From contig NZ_NJGY01000001.1 in the NCBI RefSeq assembly GCF_002250505.1, positions 1,743,968-1,807,967 of the forward strand: a stretch of DNA of 64,000 nt, given 5' to 3'. Shown piece after piece: positions 31,344 to 41,129 of the stretch (position 1 is the stretch's first letter; each line of letters opens with the position of its first letter). A program made the position numbers and the translations under genes. Source of the stretch: Janthinobacterium sp. PC23-8 (GTDB lineage Bacteria; Pseudomonadota; Gammaproteobacteria; Burkholderiales; Burkholderiaceae_D). Below the pieces are notes generated by a model. That model saw only the letters and a program-made list of their open reading frames with translations. It was not told the origin of the DNA and did no database searches.

Positions 31344-31970
31344 TCAACCAACTTGACTGTGGTCAAAGGCTATCGTGGATTGCTCATGATTAATATAGGA
31401 ACACGTAGCATGAAAGTGTACAGATTTGACGGTACTTCCTGATGCCGTCAAAAAAGTACCATCACGGGAGAAGGCATGGCGCCCGCCCATCGCCAGATGA
31501 CGGCGGGTTTTTTGTTTTGCGGGATAGCGGCAATCGATGCCGATGTCGTTTTGGCCCGCCTTGCTGCCTTTCCTGTAGCTGACTTCGCAGCGCCTGACGC
31601 TGTCATCCATTCTTTTTGACAACGTCACCTGGCCATGTTCGCCATAACTGCACTGTAACCATTTCCCTTCGGAGAAACGCCCTTCCAGTTGATAGACGAG
31701 CAGCGTTTGCCCTTTTTCCTTGCGCTCTGCCGTGGGAACCAGTTCTCCCTGGCGTTGCGGTGGTCCGTCGATTGGCGCCGCCGAGTTCAGGTAGAGCGCG
31801 CTGGCGATATACGTAGTCCAGCCGGCGGGCGAGGGGTCGAGTTTGATGGAGGTGGCGGCAATACTGGTGGGGCAGACGGATGATAACGTGGCGCCAGCGA
31901 ATGCGGGAAAGCAGAAGCAGGCGACACCGGCCATGATGGCCTTGAGCACTGGTGAGCAATGATTCAGCAT
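31344..31970 (-). CDS. Exported STY0301-family protein of unknown function
   Basis: Encodes 208 residues. An N-terminal signal peptide (about residues 1-27, AIMAGVACFCFPAFAGA) is followed by CPTSI, LDPSPAGWTTYI and GPP, a pattern I associate with the STY0301 family. WLQCSYG and RRCEVSYRK supply further conserved cysteines, so disulfides in the periplasm are likely. The last 60 residues are basic and unlike the family core, so the natural stop may have been lost or the tail is variable. No partner gene is evident. Confidence 0.65.
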   Translation of the reverse strand: MLNHCSPVLKAIMAGVACFCFPAFAGATLSSVCPTSIAATSIKLDPSPAGWTTYIASALYLNSAAPIDGPPQRQGELVPTAERKEKGQTLLVYQLEGRFSEGKWLQCSYGEHGQVTLSKRMDDSVRRCEVSYRKGSKAGQNDIGIDCRYPAKQKTRRHLAMGGRHAFSRDGTFLTASGSTVKSVHFHATCSYINHEQSTIAFDHSQVG

Positions 31971-32188
31971 CGTGGCGCCTATTCGATCACGAAAAAGGCA
32001 TCGGCATTGTTACTGGGATCGTTATACAGACGTTCTTGTGCATTTTGCGCTCCCCGATATGAAGAAGCGCCTTACGGTAAAGCTCGGTAGCGAGGCGCCG
32101 TTTGAAGAAAAACAAACTACCGGCGATTTCACGGCCTGCGCGTCAGGGTCGGTTGCGGCAGCATCGCGTCATTCTTGGCTACCGCTCC

Positions 32189-32581
32189 TTATCGCTCTTC
32201 GCGGTAATACTCGCAGCCATCGAAGGTCGTGCGCAGCGCCTGCCGCAGCTGGGCGTAGCGCTCGGGCGTGAGGTTGAAGCGCACATCGATCTGGCCGTCG
32301 TCATCCATCTGCATGGCGGCTTCGGCGTCCATCTGCACCGACAAGCGATTGGCGTGCAGAATCACCGCGTGCATATGGCCATACCACGAAAATTCCTGGC
32401 CGCAGTATTCGACATAGGGCGCGTCCATGCCGAGCGCCACATCCTGTTCATCATACTGGCCGGCGCGCTGGAACATCAGGTAGACCGGTTCGCCATGGGC
32501 GGCGGGTGCGGCCAGGGTGGTGTTCAAGCCGTCATCTTCTTCAAGGACAGACAGTTCGGTGGCGGTAAATCCTGCGGACAT
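32189..32581 (-). CDS. Imm10-like immunity protein
   Basis: Encodes 130 residues. The central part, YLMFQRAGQYDEQDVALGMD then YVEYCGQEFSWYG, followed by VILHANRLSVQMDAEAA, matches the Imm10 family of polymorphic-toxin immunity proteins as I know it. These cytoplasmic proteins neutralise toxin domains delivered by neighbouring cells. No toxin or secretion gene is beside it, so it would be an orphan immunity gene. The family match is by recognition of pattern, not by search. Confidence 0.7.
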   Translation of the reverse strand: MSAGFTATELSVLEEDDGLNTTLAAPAAHGEPVYLMFQRAGQYDEQDVALGMDAPYVEYCGQEFSWYGHMHAVILHANRLSVQMDAEAAMQMDDDGQIDVRFNLTPERYAQLRQALRTTFDGCEYYREER

Positions 32582-32684
32582 GGCGTACTTTCATAAAATC
32601 GATGCCGCCACCATAGCGCAATTGGCGACTGGCGAATAGCCGCATTTATAATTGACTGCCACCTATTGACTGCAGGAGCTCGCC

Positions 32685-33095
32685 TTGTCCACGCCTTACA
32701 CCACCCGTCTTGCCATTCCCGATGTCGCCACCTATTGCCAGCTGCGCAGTGCTGCGGGCCTGAGCCCCAAGACGGCGCAAGCGGCGGCAAAGGGACTGCC
32801 GAACTCGCTGTTCGCGGTACAGGTGCTGCAGGGCGAGCTTGTCGTCGGCATGGGCCGCATCATCGGTGACGGCGGCTGCTTTTACCAGGTGGTCGATATT
32901 GCCGTGCTGCCGGCGCACCAGGGCCGTGGTTTGGGCAAGCTGATCATGGGCGAAATCAGCGCATTTATTGCCACCGAGGTGCCGGCCAGCGCCTATGTCA
33001 GCCTGATCGCCGATGGCCAGGCGCAAGACCTGTATGCGCAGTTCGGTTTCACCCACACGGCACCAAAGTCGGTGGGCATGGCGCTCAAGCGCTAG
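32685..33095 (+). CDS. GNAT family N-acetyltransferase
   Basis: Encodes 136 residues from a TTG at 32685 with AGGAG 7 bases upstream. The acetyl-CoA-binding motif A is VVDIAVLPAHQGRGLGKLIM, and a C-terminal LYAQFGFTHTAPKSVGM gives motif B. It is one of the small cytoplasmic GNAT enzymes; the substrate could be an amine metabolite, peptide or protein. Nothing nearby indicates which. Confidence 0.85.
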   Translation: MSTPYTTRLAIPDVATYCQLRSAAGLSPKTAQAAAKGLPNSLFAVQVLQGELVVGMGRIIGDGGCFYQVVDIAVLPAHQGRGLGKLIMGEISAFIATEVPASAYVSLIADGQAQDLYAQFGFTHTAPKSVGMALKR

Positions 33096-33189
33096 TACAT
33101 CAGGCATGGCGGCCACGGGTGCGCCTTGCTATAGTGTCGGCAACGCGTTCCGACGCCACACCGCCTGACCTTGAAACCTGAGAGTGACC

Positions 33190-33687
33190 ATGCTTTACCT
33201 GCTCGCCATAGCGACCGTCGTCGCGCTGCTGTATTACGTTTTCCGCGACCGTACCGCCGTCGAGCCGCTAACGAAAGCATTGTTGTCGATACGCGAGTAT
33301 GTGCCGGCAATACCACCCGGCGCACCAGCCCAGCACTGGACCGATGGCGGGCGCTATGTCTGCGAAGTGGACAACGACGCGATGTACCAGCCGGCCATCG
33401 CGAAACTGGCCGGCGAACACGGCCCCGGCAATGCCGATGAAAAATGCCTGGCGCTGCTGGTGTGCGACGATGGCAACCCTTTCCAGGACAAGGCCATCGC
33501 CGTCTTTATCGATGGCCAGCTGGTCGGTTACCTGGCGCACCGCGATGCGCTGCGCCTGCACCGCAACCTCGGCCATCTGGACCTGGCCGGGCAATTGACT
33601 TCGTGCGACGCCGTGATCCGTGGCGGCGGGCTATGGAATGGCAAGCGCTTGTCGTATGCTGTCTGGCTTGATTTATCCCCCCTTTGA
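33190..33687 (+). CDS. Membrane-anchored protein with HIRAN-like domain
   Basis: Encodes 165 residues from the ATG at 33190, preceded by GAGAG; a GTG two codons earlier is possible. Residues 1-18 form a single membrane helix (YLLAIATVVALLYYVF). The remainder, VCEVDNDAMYQPAIAKLAGE through NPFQDKAIAVFIDGQLVGYL, looks like the HIRAN beta-barrel module, which binds DNA ends in helicases but also occurs alone. The family match is by pattern. Transcription would run into the hairpin at 33721-33752. Confidence 0.65.
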   Translation: MLYLLAIATVVALLYYVFRDRTAVEPLTKALLSIREYVPAIPPGAPAQHWTDGGRYVCEVDNDAMYQPAIAKLAGEHGPGNADEKCLALLVCDDGNPFQDKAIAVFIDGQLVGYLAHRDALRLHRNLGHLDLAGQLTSCDAVIRGGGLWNGKRLSYAVWLDLSPL

Positions 33688-33715
33688 GGGATCTTCCCGC
33701 ATTACCACTAGCCAA

Positions 33716-33752
33716 CTAAAAAGCCGCCCCTCCTTGCGGATGGGGCGGCCTT
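33716..33752 (-). terminator. Intrinsic terminator of maeB (possibly bidirectional)
   Basis: GCCGCCCC at 33723-33730 pairs with GGGGCGGC at 33742-33749. On the minus strand the stem is followed by TTTTTAG, a good U-tract ending maeB. On the plus strand only CTTTG follows, so it may also slow readthrough from the HIRAN-like gene. Confidence 0.85.
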
Positions 33753-33776
33753 TGATCGGCAAAACCGCTCAGGACA

Positions 33777-36092
33777 TTACACGCGTTGCGCTACCGCATC
33801 AACCACGCACAGGGCCGTCATGTTGACGATGCGGCGCACGGTGGCCGATGGCGTCAGGATGTGCACGGGCTTGGCGCAGCCAAGCAGGATAGGGCCGACC
33901 GCGATGCCGTTGCCGGCGGCGGTTTTCACCAGGTTGTAGGCAATGTTGGCCGACTCGATGTTCGGCATCACCAGCAGGTTGGCGTCGTGCTTCAGGTCCG
34001 AGTTCGGCATCAGCTTGTGGCGCAGCTTGCTGTCCAGCGCCGTGTCGCCATGCATTTCGCCGTCGATTTCCAGGTCGGGCGCGCGTTCCTTGATGATGGC
34101 CAGCGCGGCGCGCATTTTTTGCGCCGAGGCGCTGTCGCTGGAACCGAAGTTCGAGTGCGACAGCAGGGCCGCGCGCGGCGACAGACCGAAGCGCGTCATC
34201 TCTTCGGCGGCCATGATGGTGATCTCGGCCAATTGCCCGGCGTCCGGATTTTCATTGACATGGGTGTCGACCATCACCAGCTGGCGCTCGGGCATGATCA
34301 AGACGTTCATGGCGGCGTAGACATTGCTGCCGGCGCGCTTGCCCAGCACCTGGTCGATATATTTCAGGTGCAACTGGGTGGTGCCGAAGGTACCGCAGAT
34401 CATGCCGTCGGCATGGCCTTTATGGATCATCATCGAGCCGATCAGGCTGTGGCGGCGGCGCATTTCCAGCTTCGCGTATTCCTCGGTGACACCCTTGCGG
34501 CTGGTCATCTCGTAGTACGTGGTCCAGTAATCGCGATAGCGCTCATCGAAATCCGGGTTGATGATGTCGAAGTCGATGCCTTGCCTGAGGCGCAGGCCGA
34601 ACTTCTGGATGCGCGTTTCCAGCACCGCCGGACGGCCCACCAGGATGGGACGCGCCAGTTTCTCGTCGACCACCACTTGCACGGCGCGCAGCACGCGCTC
34701 TTCTTCGCCTTCGGCGTAGACGATGCGTTTCAATTCATTCGCGGTTTTCTTGGCCACCTGGAACAGCGGCTTCATGAAGGTGCCGCTGCGATAGACGAAT
34801 TGCTGCAGGCTGTCGGCGTACGCTTGCAGGTCGGCGATCGGACGCGTGGCCACGCCCGACTCTTCGGCCGCCTTGGCCACCGCTGGCGCGATCTTGATCA
34901 AGAGGCGCGGATCGAAAGGCATCGGAATCAGGTATTCGGGGCCGAACGACAGGCTGGTGAAACCGTAGGTGGTGGCGACGATGTCGGACTGTTCGGCGTG
35001 CGCCAGTTCGGCGATCGCATGCACCACGGCAATTTCCATCTCGCGCGTGATGGTGGTCGCGCCGCAATCGAGGGCGCCACGGAAAATGTAGGGGAAGCAC
35101 AGCACGTTGTTGACCTGGTTCGGGTAATCCGAACGGCCGGTGCAGATGATGGCGTCGCCGCGCACGGCTTTCACGTCGTCCGGCTGGATCTCCGGATTCG
35201 GGTTCGCCAGCGCCAGGATCAGCGGGTTCTTGGCCATGGTCTTGACCATGTCCTGCTTGAGCACGCCGCCAGCGGACAGGCCGAGGAAGATGTCGGCGTC
35301 GGGCATCACTTCGGCCAGGGTGCGCGCGTCGGTGTCGCGTGCGAAACGTTCCTTGTCCGGATCCATCAGTTCGGTGCGGCCCTTGTAGACCACGCCGGCC
35401 AGATCGGTGACGAAAATGTTTTCCAGCGGGAAGCCCAGATCGACGATCAGGTCAAGGCAGGCCAGGGCGGCGGCGCCGGCGCCCGAGACCACCAGTTTGC
35501 AGTTCTTGATGTCCTTGCCGACATACTGGATGCCGTTCATGATGGCCGCGCCGACGATGATGGCGGTGCCGTGCTGGTCGTCATGGAAGACGGGAATCTT
35601 CATGCGCTCGCGCAACTGGCGTTCGATATAGAAGCACTCGGGCGCCTTGATGTCTTCCAGGTTCACGCCACCGAAGGTCGGTTCCAGCGAAGCGATGATG
35701 TCGACCAGTTTATCGGGATCGAGCTCGTTGATTTCGATATCGAACACGTCGATGCCGGCGAACTTCTTGAACAGCACGCCCTTGCCTTCCATCACCGGCT
35801 TGGCGGCCAGCGGGCCGATATTGCCCAGGCCCAACACGGCGGTGCCGTTGGTAATCACCGCCACCAGATTGCCGCGCGCCGTGTATTTGTAGGCGTTGGC
35901 TGGATCGATGACGATTTCTTCGCAAGGCGCAGCCACGCCGGGCGAATAAGCCAGCGCCAGGTCGCGCTGGTTGGTCAGTGTCTTGGTAGGCGTCACGCTG
36001 ATCTTGCCGGGGCGCGGAAACTCGTGATATTCGAGTGCGGCCAGGCGCAATTGTTGACGCAATTCTTCTTTTTTATCAGATGACGAATCCAT
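33777..36092 (-). CDS. maeB: NADP-dependent malic enzyme (MaeB type)
   Basis: Encodes 771 residues, the length of the long MaeB form, with AGGAAGG before the ATG. The N-terminal malic enzyme part has [12 protein letters not shown], the catalytic region with ECFYIERQL and [10 protein letters not shown], and a dinucleotide fold with [15 protein letters not shown]. The C-terminal part (about residues 430-760) is the phosphotransacetylase-like domain, which in MaeB binds acetyl-CoA for control rather than catalysis. It decarboxylates malate to pyruvate, making NADPH. About 265 bases upstream carry no gene. Confidence 0.96.
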   Translation of the reverse strand: MDSSSDKKEELRQQLRLAALEYHEFPRPGKISVTPTKTLTNQRDLALAYSPGVAAPCEEIVIDPANAYKYTARGNLVAVITNGTAVLGLGNIGPLAAKPVMEGKGVLFKKFAGIDVFDIEINELDPDKLVDIIASLEPTFGGVNLEDIKAPECFYIERQLRERMKIPVFHDDQHGTAIIVGAAIMNGIQYVGKDIKNCKLVVSGAGAAALACLDLIVDLGFPLENIFVTDLAGVVYKGRTELMDPDKERFARDTDARTLAEVMPDADIFLGLSAGGVLKQDMVKTMAKNPLILALANPNPEIQPDDVKAVRGDAIICTGRSDYPNQVNNVLCFPYIFRGALDCGATTITREMEIAVVHAIAELAHAEQSDIVATTYGFTSLSFGPEYLIPMPFDPRLLIKIAPAVAKAAEESGVATRPIADLQAYADSLQQFVYRSGTFMKPLFQVAKKTANELKRIVYAEGEEERVLRAVQVVVDEKLARPILVGRPAVLETRIQKFGLRLRQGIDFDIINPDFDERYRDYWTTYYEMTSRKGVTEEYAKLEMRRRHSLIGSMMIHKGHADGMICGTFGTTQLHLKYIDQVLGKRAGSNVYAAMNVLIMPERQLVMVDTHVNENPDAGQLAEITIMAAEEMTRFGLSPRAALLSHSNFGSSDSASAQKMRAALAIIKERAPDLEIDGEMHGDTALDSKLRHKLMPNSDLKHDANLLVMPNIESANIAYNLVKTAAGNGIAVGPILLGCAKPVHILTPSATVRRIVNMTALCVVDAVAQRV

Positions 36093-36357
36093 GCTGTGCT
36101 GCCTTCCTGTTTGGTCGATCGGGGTGTTTGCGATTTTATCAGACCGATACTTTCAATTAGCTAGGTATTTTCCGCAAGCATAGTCTGATATCACGAAAGC
36201 GTATAACCCCTTCATTGTAAAGGCCGCTGCCAGCACAAACCGGAATAGCATCAAAAACTATTGAATATGAAATATCGATAATTTTCTACGATCAAAACCT
36301 TCTGGCCCGACATTTTCTTCGATCCTGCACGATCGACTTCCGGCAGGACGAACGCTA

Positions 36358-37533
36358 TCAGCGCAGCCTGGCGCCAGGCGCAAAGCGCAGCGCGATCAGC
36401 AGCAACAGCACCACACCTGCGGCCATGACCATCCACGCCTGGGCCAGGCTGGATGACTGCTGGCGGATCAGGCCGGCAATAAATGGCATGCTGCTCGCAA
36501 TGATATAGCCGCCGCCCTGCACAAAGCCCAGCAGCGCGCCAGCGCCAGCCGGGTCCGTCACATGGTCCATGCTGACGATCAGCGACAAGGGAAACAGCGC
36601 GCCGATGCCGCAGCCCAGCAGTATCACGGCCGGGATCGCCAGCAGGCCGGGCGCGACGATCAGGCAGGCCAGTCCCAGCAAGACGGACAGCAGCACCGCC
36701 AGCAGCAGCGGGCGGCGGTCGGGATAACGGTTGATCACGCTCGACACGCATAAACCGGCCAGCACCTCCACCAGGGTCAGTGCGCCCAGCAGCAAGCCAC
36801 TGTGCGCCGCGCTCCAGCCCAGTTCGGTATAAAACGGCGGCAGCCAGGCCAGCACCAGGGTGTAGGCGCCGGTGCCGATGCCAAAGAACAGCATCAGCAG
36901 CCAGGCGCGGCCGCTTCCCGTCGGCAAGCTCGCGCCTGCGCCAGCGGACCCCTCGCGATGGCCGCCCGCCGCCCGCCGCCACAACAGCAGCGCAGCGGCG
37001 GCCGGCAGCGCCCATAGTGCCAGCAGCACTTGCCAGCCCAGGCTCTGGCCCAGCGGCGAAGCCGAGGCGGCGGCAATGGCCGCACCACCCATGATGCCGG
37101 TCGTATAAAAACCCATCAGCTGGCCGGCGCGCTCGGGAAAACGGCGCTTGATAAAGGCCGGCAGCAGGGCTTGCACCAGCGCGATGCCCAGGCCACCGAG
37201 CGCGGCTGTGGCAATCAGGCCGGCGCTGCCGTGCAAGGGCCAGCGCAGGGCGCAGGCGAGCGCAATGATGGCGATGCCCAGGCCCACGCCCCGCACCGCG
37301 CCTAGGCGGCGCTGCAACTGCGCACCGCCCAGCGCACAGACACCCATGGCAAATACGGGCACGGTGGTGAGCAGGCCGGCGTCCGCGCTGCTGATGCCGG
37401 TGCTGGCCTCGATGACGCCCAGCAAGGGGCCGATGGCGGCCAGGATGGGCCGCAGATTAAGACCAAGCAAAATGATGGCGGCGACGAGCAGCGCCGTGGA
37501 AAAGGAATGCTGCGCTTCGGTTCGAGATGACAT
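36358..37533 (-). CDS. MFS transporter, CynX/NimT family
   Basis: Encodes 391 residues from the ATG at 37533, with AAGGA upstream. About twelve membrane helices are visible, with LGLNLRPILAAIGPLLGVIE in the first helix and loop, typical of the CynX/NimT group (cyanate, nitroimidazole or cyanate-like transport). The actual substrate is unknown. It is divergently arranged with a MarR-type regulator 119 bases away, a common layout for a drug- or metabolite-responsive exporter. Confidence 0.88.
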   Translation of the reverse strand: MSSRTEAQHSFSTALLVAAIILLGLNLRPILAAIGPLLGVIEASTGISSADAGLLTTVPVFAMGVCALGGAQLQRRLGAVRGVGLGIAIIALACALRWPLHGSAGLIATAALGGLGIALVQALLPAFIKRRFPERAGQLMGFYTTGIMGGAAIAAASASPLGQSLGWQVLLALWALPAAAALLLWRRAAGGHREGSAGAGASLPTGSGRAWLLMLFFGIGTGAYTLVLAWLPPFYTELGWSAAHSGLLLGALTLVEVLAGLCVSSVINRYPDRRPLLLAVLLSVLLGLACLIVAPGLLAIPAVILLGCGIGALFPLSLIVSMDHVTDPAGAGALLGFVQGGGYIIASSMPFIAGLIRQQSSSLAQAWMVMAAGVVLLLLIALRFAPGARLR

Positions 37534-37574
37534 GGATAGTCCTTGCCTCGCTGGGAGGCACATGGTTTAATATT

Positions 37575-37620
37575 CGATGAAAACTAACTTAATGAGAAGT
37601 ATCTTAACATGAAGATTAAA
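37575..37620. promoter_or_regulatory. AT-rich divergent promoter/operator region of the MFS and MarR genes
   Basis: This stretch is strongly AT-rich compared with its surroundings and contains short inverted repeats such as ATCTT-AACATG-AAGAT at 37601-37616. A MarR dimer site is expected here, but no site can be named with confidence. Confidence 0.35.
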
Positions 37621-37652
37621 ACCAATCTCGACGTCAAGATAAAGGAAGCGGC

Positions 37653-38165
37653 ATGACGGACACACCGCAGGAACATCAGCGCGCGCAATTTGCGGCCGAA
37701 CAATGGCAGCGCGAATTGCCGCAGCTCGATACGCGCGCCATGCAAGTGGTGGGTCAGCTGGGCACGGTGGCGCAGCTGATGGCGCGCGACTGGCTCAATC
37801 CCCTGTTTGCCGAATACGGCTTGCAGCCCGGCGAATTCGATGTGCTGGCGACCTTGCGCCGCTCGGGCGCGCCGTATGCCTTGACGCCGACGGCGCTGTA
37901 CGAGGCGGCCATGCTGTCGTCGGGCGGCATGACGAACCGCATCGATCGGCTGGAAACGGCCGGCCTGATCGAACGGCAGAAACATCCGACCGACCGGCGC
38001 GGCGTGCTGGTGGCCTTGACGGGCGCCGGCCGCGCACTGATCGACAAGCTGGTGCTGCTGCATGTGGCCAACGAGCAGCGCATGCTGGCCGCATTGACCG
38101 CGCGCGAACAGGCCCAGCTGGGCCTGTTGCTGGGCAAGCTGTTGCAGGGGATGGCGCAGGCGTAA
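37653..38165 (+). CDS. MarR family transcriptional regulator
   Basis: Encodes 170 residues with AAGGAAG before the ATG. The winged helix lies at about residues 60-130: FDVLATLRRSG, LSSGGMTNRIDRLETAGLIE as the recognition helix region, and PTDRRGVLVALT as the wing. The flanking helices form the dimer interface. The divergent MFS gene is the probable target, in the usual autoregulated pair. The inducer is unknown. Confidence 0.92.
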   Translation: MTDTPQEHQRAQFAAEQWQRELPQLDTRAMQVVGQLGTVAQLMARDWLNPLFAEYGLQPGEFDVLATLRRSGAPYALTPTALYEAAMLSSGGMTNRIDRLETAGLIERQKHPTDRRGVLVALTGAGRALIDKLVLLHVANEQRMLAALTAREQAQLGLLLGKLLQGMAQA

Positions 38166-38236
38166 AGCCAGGCAAGCTGGTCATCATGACAGGTCAGCCT
38201 ATAATCCCCGTTACAGCATACTCAATCCGATCGACC

Positions 38237-39217
38237 ATGGCACACCCCGACCCCCTCTCCGAATTCGACCTGATCAAACAATACTTCGTGCGCCAGCGTG
38301 CGGGACGCGCCACGCTGGGCATCGGCGACGACTGCGCCCTGCTCACGCCCACGGCCGGCAAGCAGATCGCCATCTCGTCGGACATGCTGGTGGAAGACCG
38401 GCATTTCTTTGCCGACGCCGACCCGCGCAAGCTCGGCCACAAAAGCCTGGCCGTCAACCTGTCGGACCTGGCCGCCATGGGCGCGCGCCCGCTGGCGTTC
38501 ACGCTGGCGCTGGCGCTGCCGCAAGCCAATCGCGCCTGGCTGGCCGGCTTTGCCGAAGGGCTGTTTGCGCTGGCCGACGCCCACGATTGCGAGCTGATCG
38601 GTGGTGACACCACCAAGGGCCCGCTCAATATCTGCATCACCGTGTTCGGCGAACTGGCGCCCGGCCAGGCGCTGCGGCGCAGCCGCGCCGTGGCCGGCGA
38701 CGATATCTGGGTCAGCGGCACGGTGGGCGACGCGCGCCTGGCGCTGGCAGGCTACCGCATGGAGCAATCGTTAACCGCCGAGGAACTGGCCAGCGCGGCG
38801 GTGCGCATGCACACGCCCACGCCGCGCGTGGCGCTGGGCCGCGCCCTGGCCGAAGGCAACTTGGCGCACGCCGCCATCGATATCTCGGACGGCCTGGTGG
38901 GGGATCTCGGCCATATCCTGAAGGCCTCGCAGGTGGGTGCCACCCTCGACGTGGACGCCCTGCCCGCCGGCCCCATCCTGGCACGGCAGGAAACAGACTT
39001 ACGCCGCCGCTTCGCGGCCGCCGGCGGCGACGACTACGAGCTGTGTTTCACGGCGCCCGCCACCTCGCGCGCCACCATCGCCGCGCTGGCCAGCGGCTGC
39101 GGCACACCGGTCACGCGCGTGGGCCAGATCGAAGCCGAACCCGGCTTGCGGCTGGTGGACGCCAATCGGACGGCGCTGGATTTAAGGCTCAGTTCGTTTG
39201 ATCATTTCAGTGACTGA
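38237..39217 (+). CDS. thiL: Thiamine-monophosphate kinase
   Basis: Encodes 326 residues from the ATG at 38237. It converts thiamine phosphate to the active cofactor thiamine diphosphate using ATP. Motifs are GIGDDCALL (metal and phosphate binding), SDMLVEDRHFF, GHKSLAVNLSDLAAMGARPL, LIGGDTTKGP, and IDISDGLVGDLGHI, all as in PurM-like ThiL. In betaproteobacteria it is usually followed by pgpA and pncC; here a restriction-modification and insertion sequence block follows, and pncC is found 11 kb on. Confidence 0.96.
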   Translation: MAHPDPLSEFDLIKQYFVRQRAGRATLGIGDDCALLTPTAGKQIAISSDMLVEDRHFFADADPRKLGHKSLAVNLSDLAAMGARPLAFTLALALPQANRAWLAGFAEGLFALADAHDCELIGGDTTKGPLNICITVFGELAPGQALRRSRAVAGDDIWVSGTVGDARLALAGYRMEQSLTAEELASAAVRMHTPTPRVALGRALAEGNLAHAAIDISDGLVGDLGHILKASQVGATLDVDALPAGPILARQETDLRRRFAAAGGDDYELCFTAPATSRATIAALASGCGTPVTRVGQIEAEPGLRLVDANRTALDLRLSSFDHFSD

Positions 39218-39242
39218 TTGGTATGCATTGAAGAGCTACCCT

Positions 39243-39605
39243 CTATGGTGCTGACGATGCAGCTTCCATGGCAATATGACCAGCAAAAGATGTAATAAAA
39301 TTCTTCAGACTGGTCAGTTGCGAGAGATCTTCATACGCACCTGTGGTCATCGCTTCTTTCGGAGTAGCAATAACTGAAGCTGCGGTATAGAGCTGTTCTT
39401 GCACCAGACGTTGGCACAGGACATCGTATCGTTTCAGATACGATGCGCCTTGAAACTCCGGGAAAACCGGAAAATGCGGCGACTTGTCACGTACCGGGGA
39501 GCGCGACCTGGCGACATCTTCGACCACCATCAGCCAACCGACAAAAGGTTTCCGATACTTGCCAAAGGCATTCTCCCGATAGGCAGTCCAGATATCATGT
39601 GCCGT
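39243..39605 (-). pseudogene. C-terminal fragment of a PaeR7I-like restriction endonuclease
   Basis: This piece encodes 120 residues ([17 protein letters not shown], then [17 protein letters not shown]) matching the C-terminal half of PaeR7I/XhoI-type endonucleases as I know them. It is separated from its N-terminal half (42615-42995) by a 2,999-bp double insertion. Joining the two pieces across one copy of the 10-bp duplication gives an uninterrupted frame of 247 codons plus stop, close to the roughly 245 residues of the family. An ATG read from within the insert might express this piece, but it lacks the catalytic centre. Confidence 0.88.
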
Positions 39606-39615
39606 CCCTATGGCC
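39606..39615. repeat. 10-bp target duplication, left copy
   Basis: CCCTATGGCC here is repeated exactly at 42615-42624, directly bracketing the double IS insertion. It corresponds to codons for Glu-Ala-Ile-Gly of the endonuclease gene. Confidence 0.93.
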
Positions 39616-41118
39616 ATAGGTTTATACACATCTCCGCGTCAGCCCGCCAAGTTTGCTTGGCGATAACAGTGGGGCGGAAAAATCCGTTTACATTCAAGCA
39701 CTTGCGGGAGCAGTTGTAAACTATTGATTTTTCAGGTTTACTCTCGTCTTTTGGCTCGCGAAATAATGACTAAATCGACGCACTGGACGGGCCTGGAATT
39801 TGCTGAACTTGACCTTGGGGACTCCCGCCTTGACAGTCGCGCCAGGAAGATCGTGGCGCGATTTGCCGACAAGCCCTCGTCCAGCATTCCTAAGTCGTGC
39901 AATGGCTGGGCCGAGACGATCGCCACATACCGATTTCTCGAGAACGACGCCGTCGAGTGGCGCGACATCATGGCACCGCACTGGGCCAAGACGCAGCAGC
40001 GCATGGGCGAACACCCCGTCATTCTGTGCTTGCAGGACACGACCGAACTCAATTTCAACGGGCAGCAGATCGAAGGTCTCGGGCCGCTCAGCTATGAAGT
40101 CCAGCGCGGCATGTATGTCCATCCAACGTACGCCGTCACGCCGGAACGGTTGCCGCTAGGCGTGCTCGACGCCTGGATGTGGGCGCGCGAGAAGATCAAC
40201 GCTGCCGGCGTTCGACCGGGAATCAAGGAAAGTGGCCGCTGGATCGAAGGCTACGGGCGGATCGCCGAGATGGCCGCCGAGATGCCGGCGACGCGACTGG
40301 TGTACGTGGCCGACCGCGAGGCCGATATGATCGAGCTGATGACCTACGCACAGGACTGCGGCACGCCGGCCGACTGGCTGGTGCGCGCGAAGACCGACCG
40401 GGCACTGCCAGAGGGCGAGCGATTGTGGGCGCACACGCTCGATGGTGCGCCGGTGGGGGAAATCAGTTTCGTCATCGGCGCGCGCGACAAACAGAAGGGC
40501 CGCAAGGTGCGCCAGCAACTCTGGGCCAGGCGTGTGGAACTGCCGGCGCGGCGCGGCGTCAAGATCGCTGCGACCTGCGTCATCGCGCGCGAAATCGATG
40601 CGCCCGCCGGCATCGAGCCGATCGAATGGCGCTTGCTCACCAATCGAACCGCCACCACCGTCGATGAGGTGATCGAGTTGATCGACTGGTACCGCGCGCG
40701 TTGGGAAATTGAGATGTTCTTCCATGTGTTGAAGAACGCCTGCAAGGTCGAGGCGATGCAGCTCTCCCACATCGACAATCTTGAACGCGCGCTGGCGCTG
40801 TTCATGATCGTGGCGTGGCGCGTCTCCTATCTGATGCGCATCGGGCGCATCTGCCCGGATCTCGACGCCAGCCTGTTCTTCGACCCAGATGAAATCCGTG
40901 GCGCTTACCTGCTCACGAAGGAGCGACGGCCGGATCAGCCTCCGACACTTAACGATGTGGTGCGCTTGATCGCGCGCATCGGCGGCTTCCTTGGACGAAA
41001 AGGCGACGGCGATCCGGGCGTCAAGACAATCTGGCAGGGCATTCAGGATGTGCGCGTGGCTGCACTCACCATCAAAGCGCTACGCGACGAAGCTGGGTGA
41101 TTTGTGTATAAACCTATG
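39616..41118 (+). mobile_element. IS4-family insertion sequence A
   Basis: The ends carry perfect inverted repeats, CATAGGTTTATACACA, at about 39615-39630 and 41103-41118 (the first C is shared with the target duplication). It contains one transposase gene on the plus strand. It is about 1.5 kb, the usual size for this family. Confidence 0.88.
39766..41100 (+). CDS. IS4-family transposase (element A)
   Basis: Encodes 444 residues from the ATG at 39766; a TTG at 39724 could extend it by 14 residues. The RNase H-like DDE core is complete: Asp in LCLQDTTELNFNG, Asp in VYVADREADMIEL, and the Glu in the IS4 signature Y-x2-R-x3-E-x6-K, seen as YRARWEIEMFFHVLK. The protein looks intact and probably functional. 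It is clearly homologous to the transposase of element B but not identical. Confidence 0.93.
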   Translation: MTKSTHWTGLEFAELDLGDSRLDSRARKIVARFADKPSSSIPKSCNGWAETIATYRFLENDAVEWRDIMAPHWAKTQQRMGEHPVILCLQDTTELNFNGQQIEGLGPLSYEVQRGMYVHPTYAVTPERLPLGVLDAWMWAREKINAAGVRPGIKESGRWIEGYGRIAEMAAEMPATRLVYVADREADMIELMTYAQDCGTPADWLVRAKTDRALPEGERLWAHTLDGAPVGEISFVIGARDKQKGRKVRQQLWARRVELPARRGVKIAATCVIAREIDAPAGIEPIEWRLLTNRTATTVDEVIELIDWYRARWEIEMFFHVLKNACKVEAMQLSHIDNLERALALFMIVAWRVSYLMRIGRICPDLDASLFFDPDEIRGAYLLTKERRPDQPPTLNDVVRLIARIGGFLGRKGDGDPGVKTIWQGIQDVRVAALTIKALRDEAG

Positions 41119-41129
41119 CCCTTCAACCC

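Noticed and set aside
30577..33700. A second copy of the tRNA-Leu 3' end marking the far border of an island
   Set aside because: I looked by eye for the GTTCGATTCCGGCTCCCGG block downstream and did not find it; the element may be too decayed or extend further.
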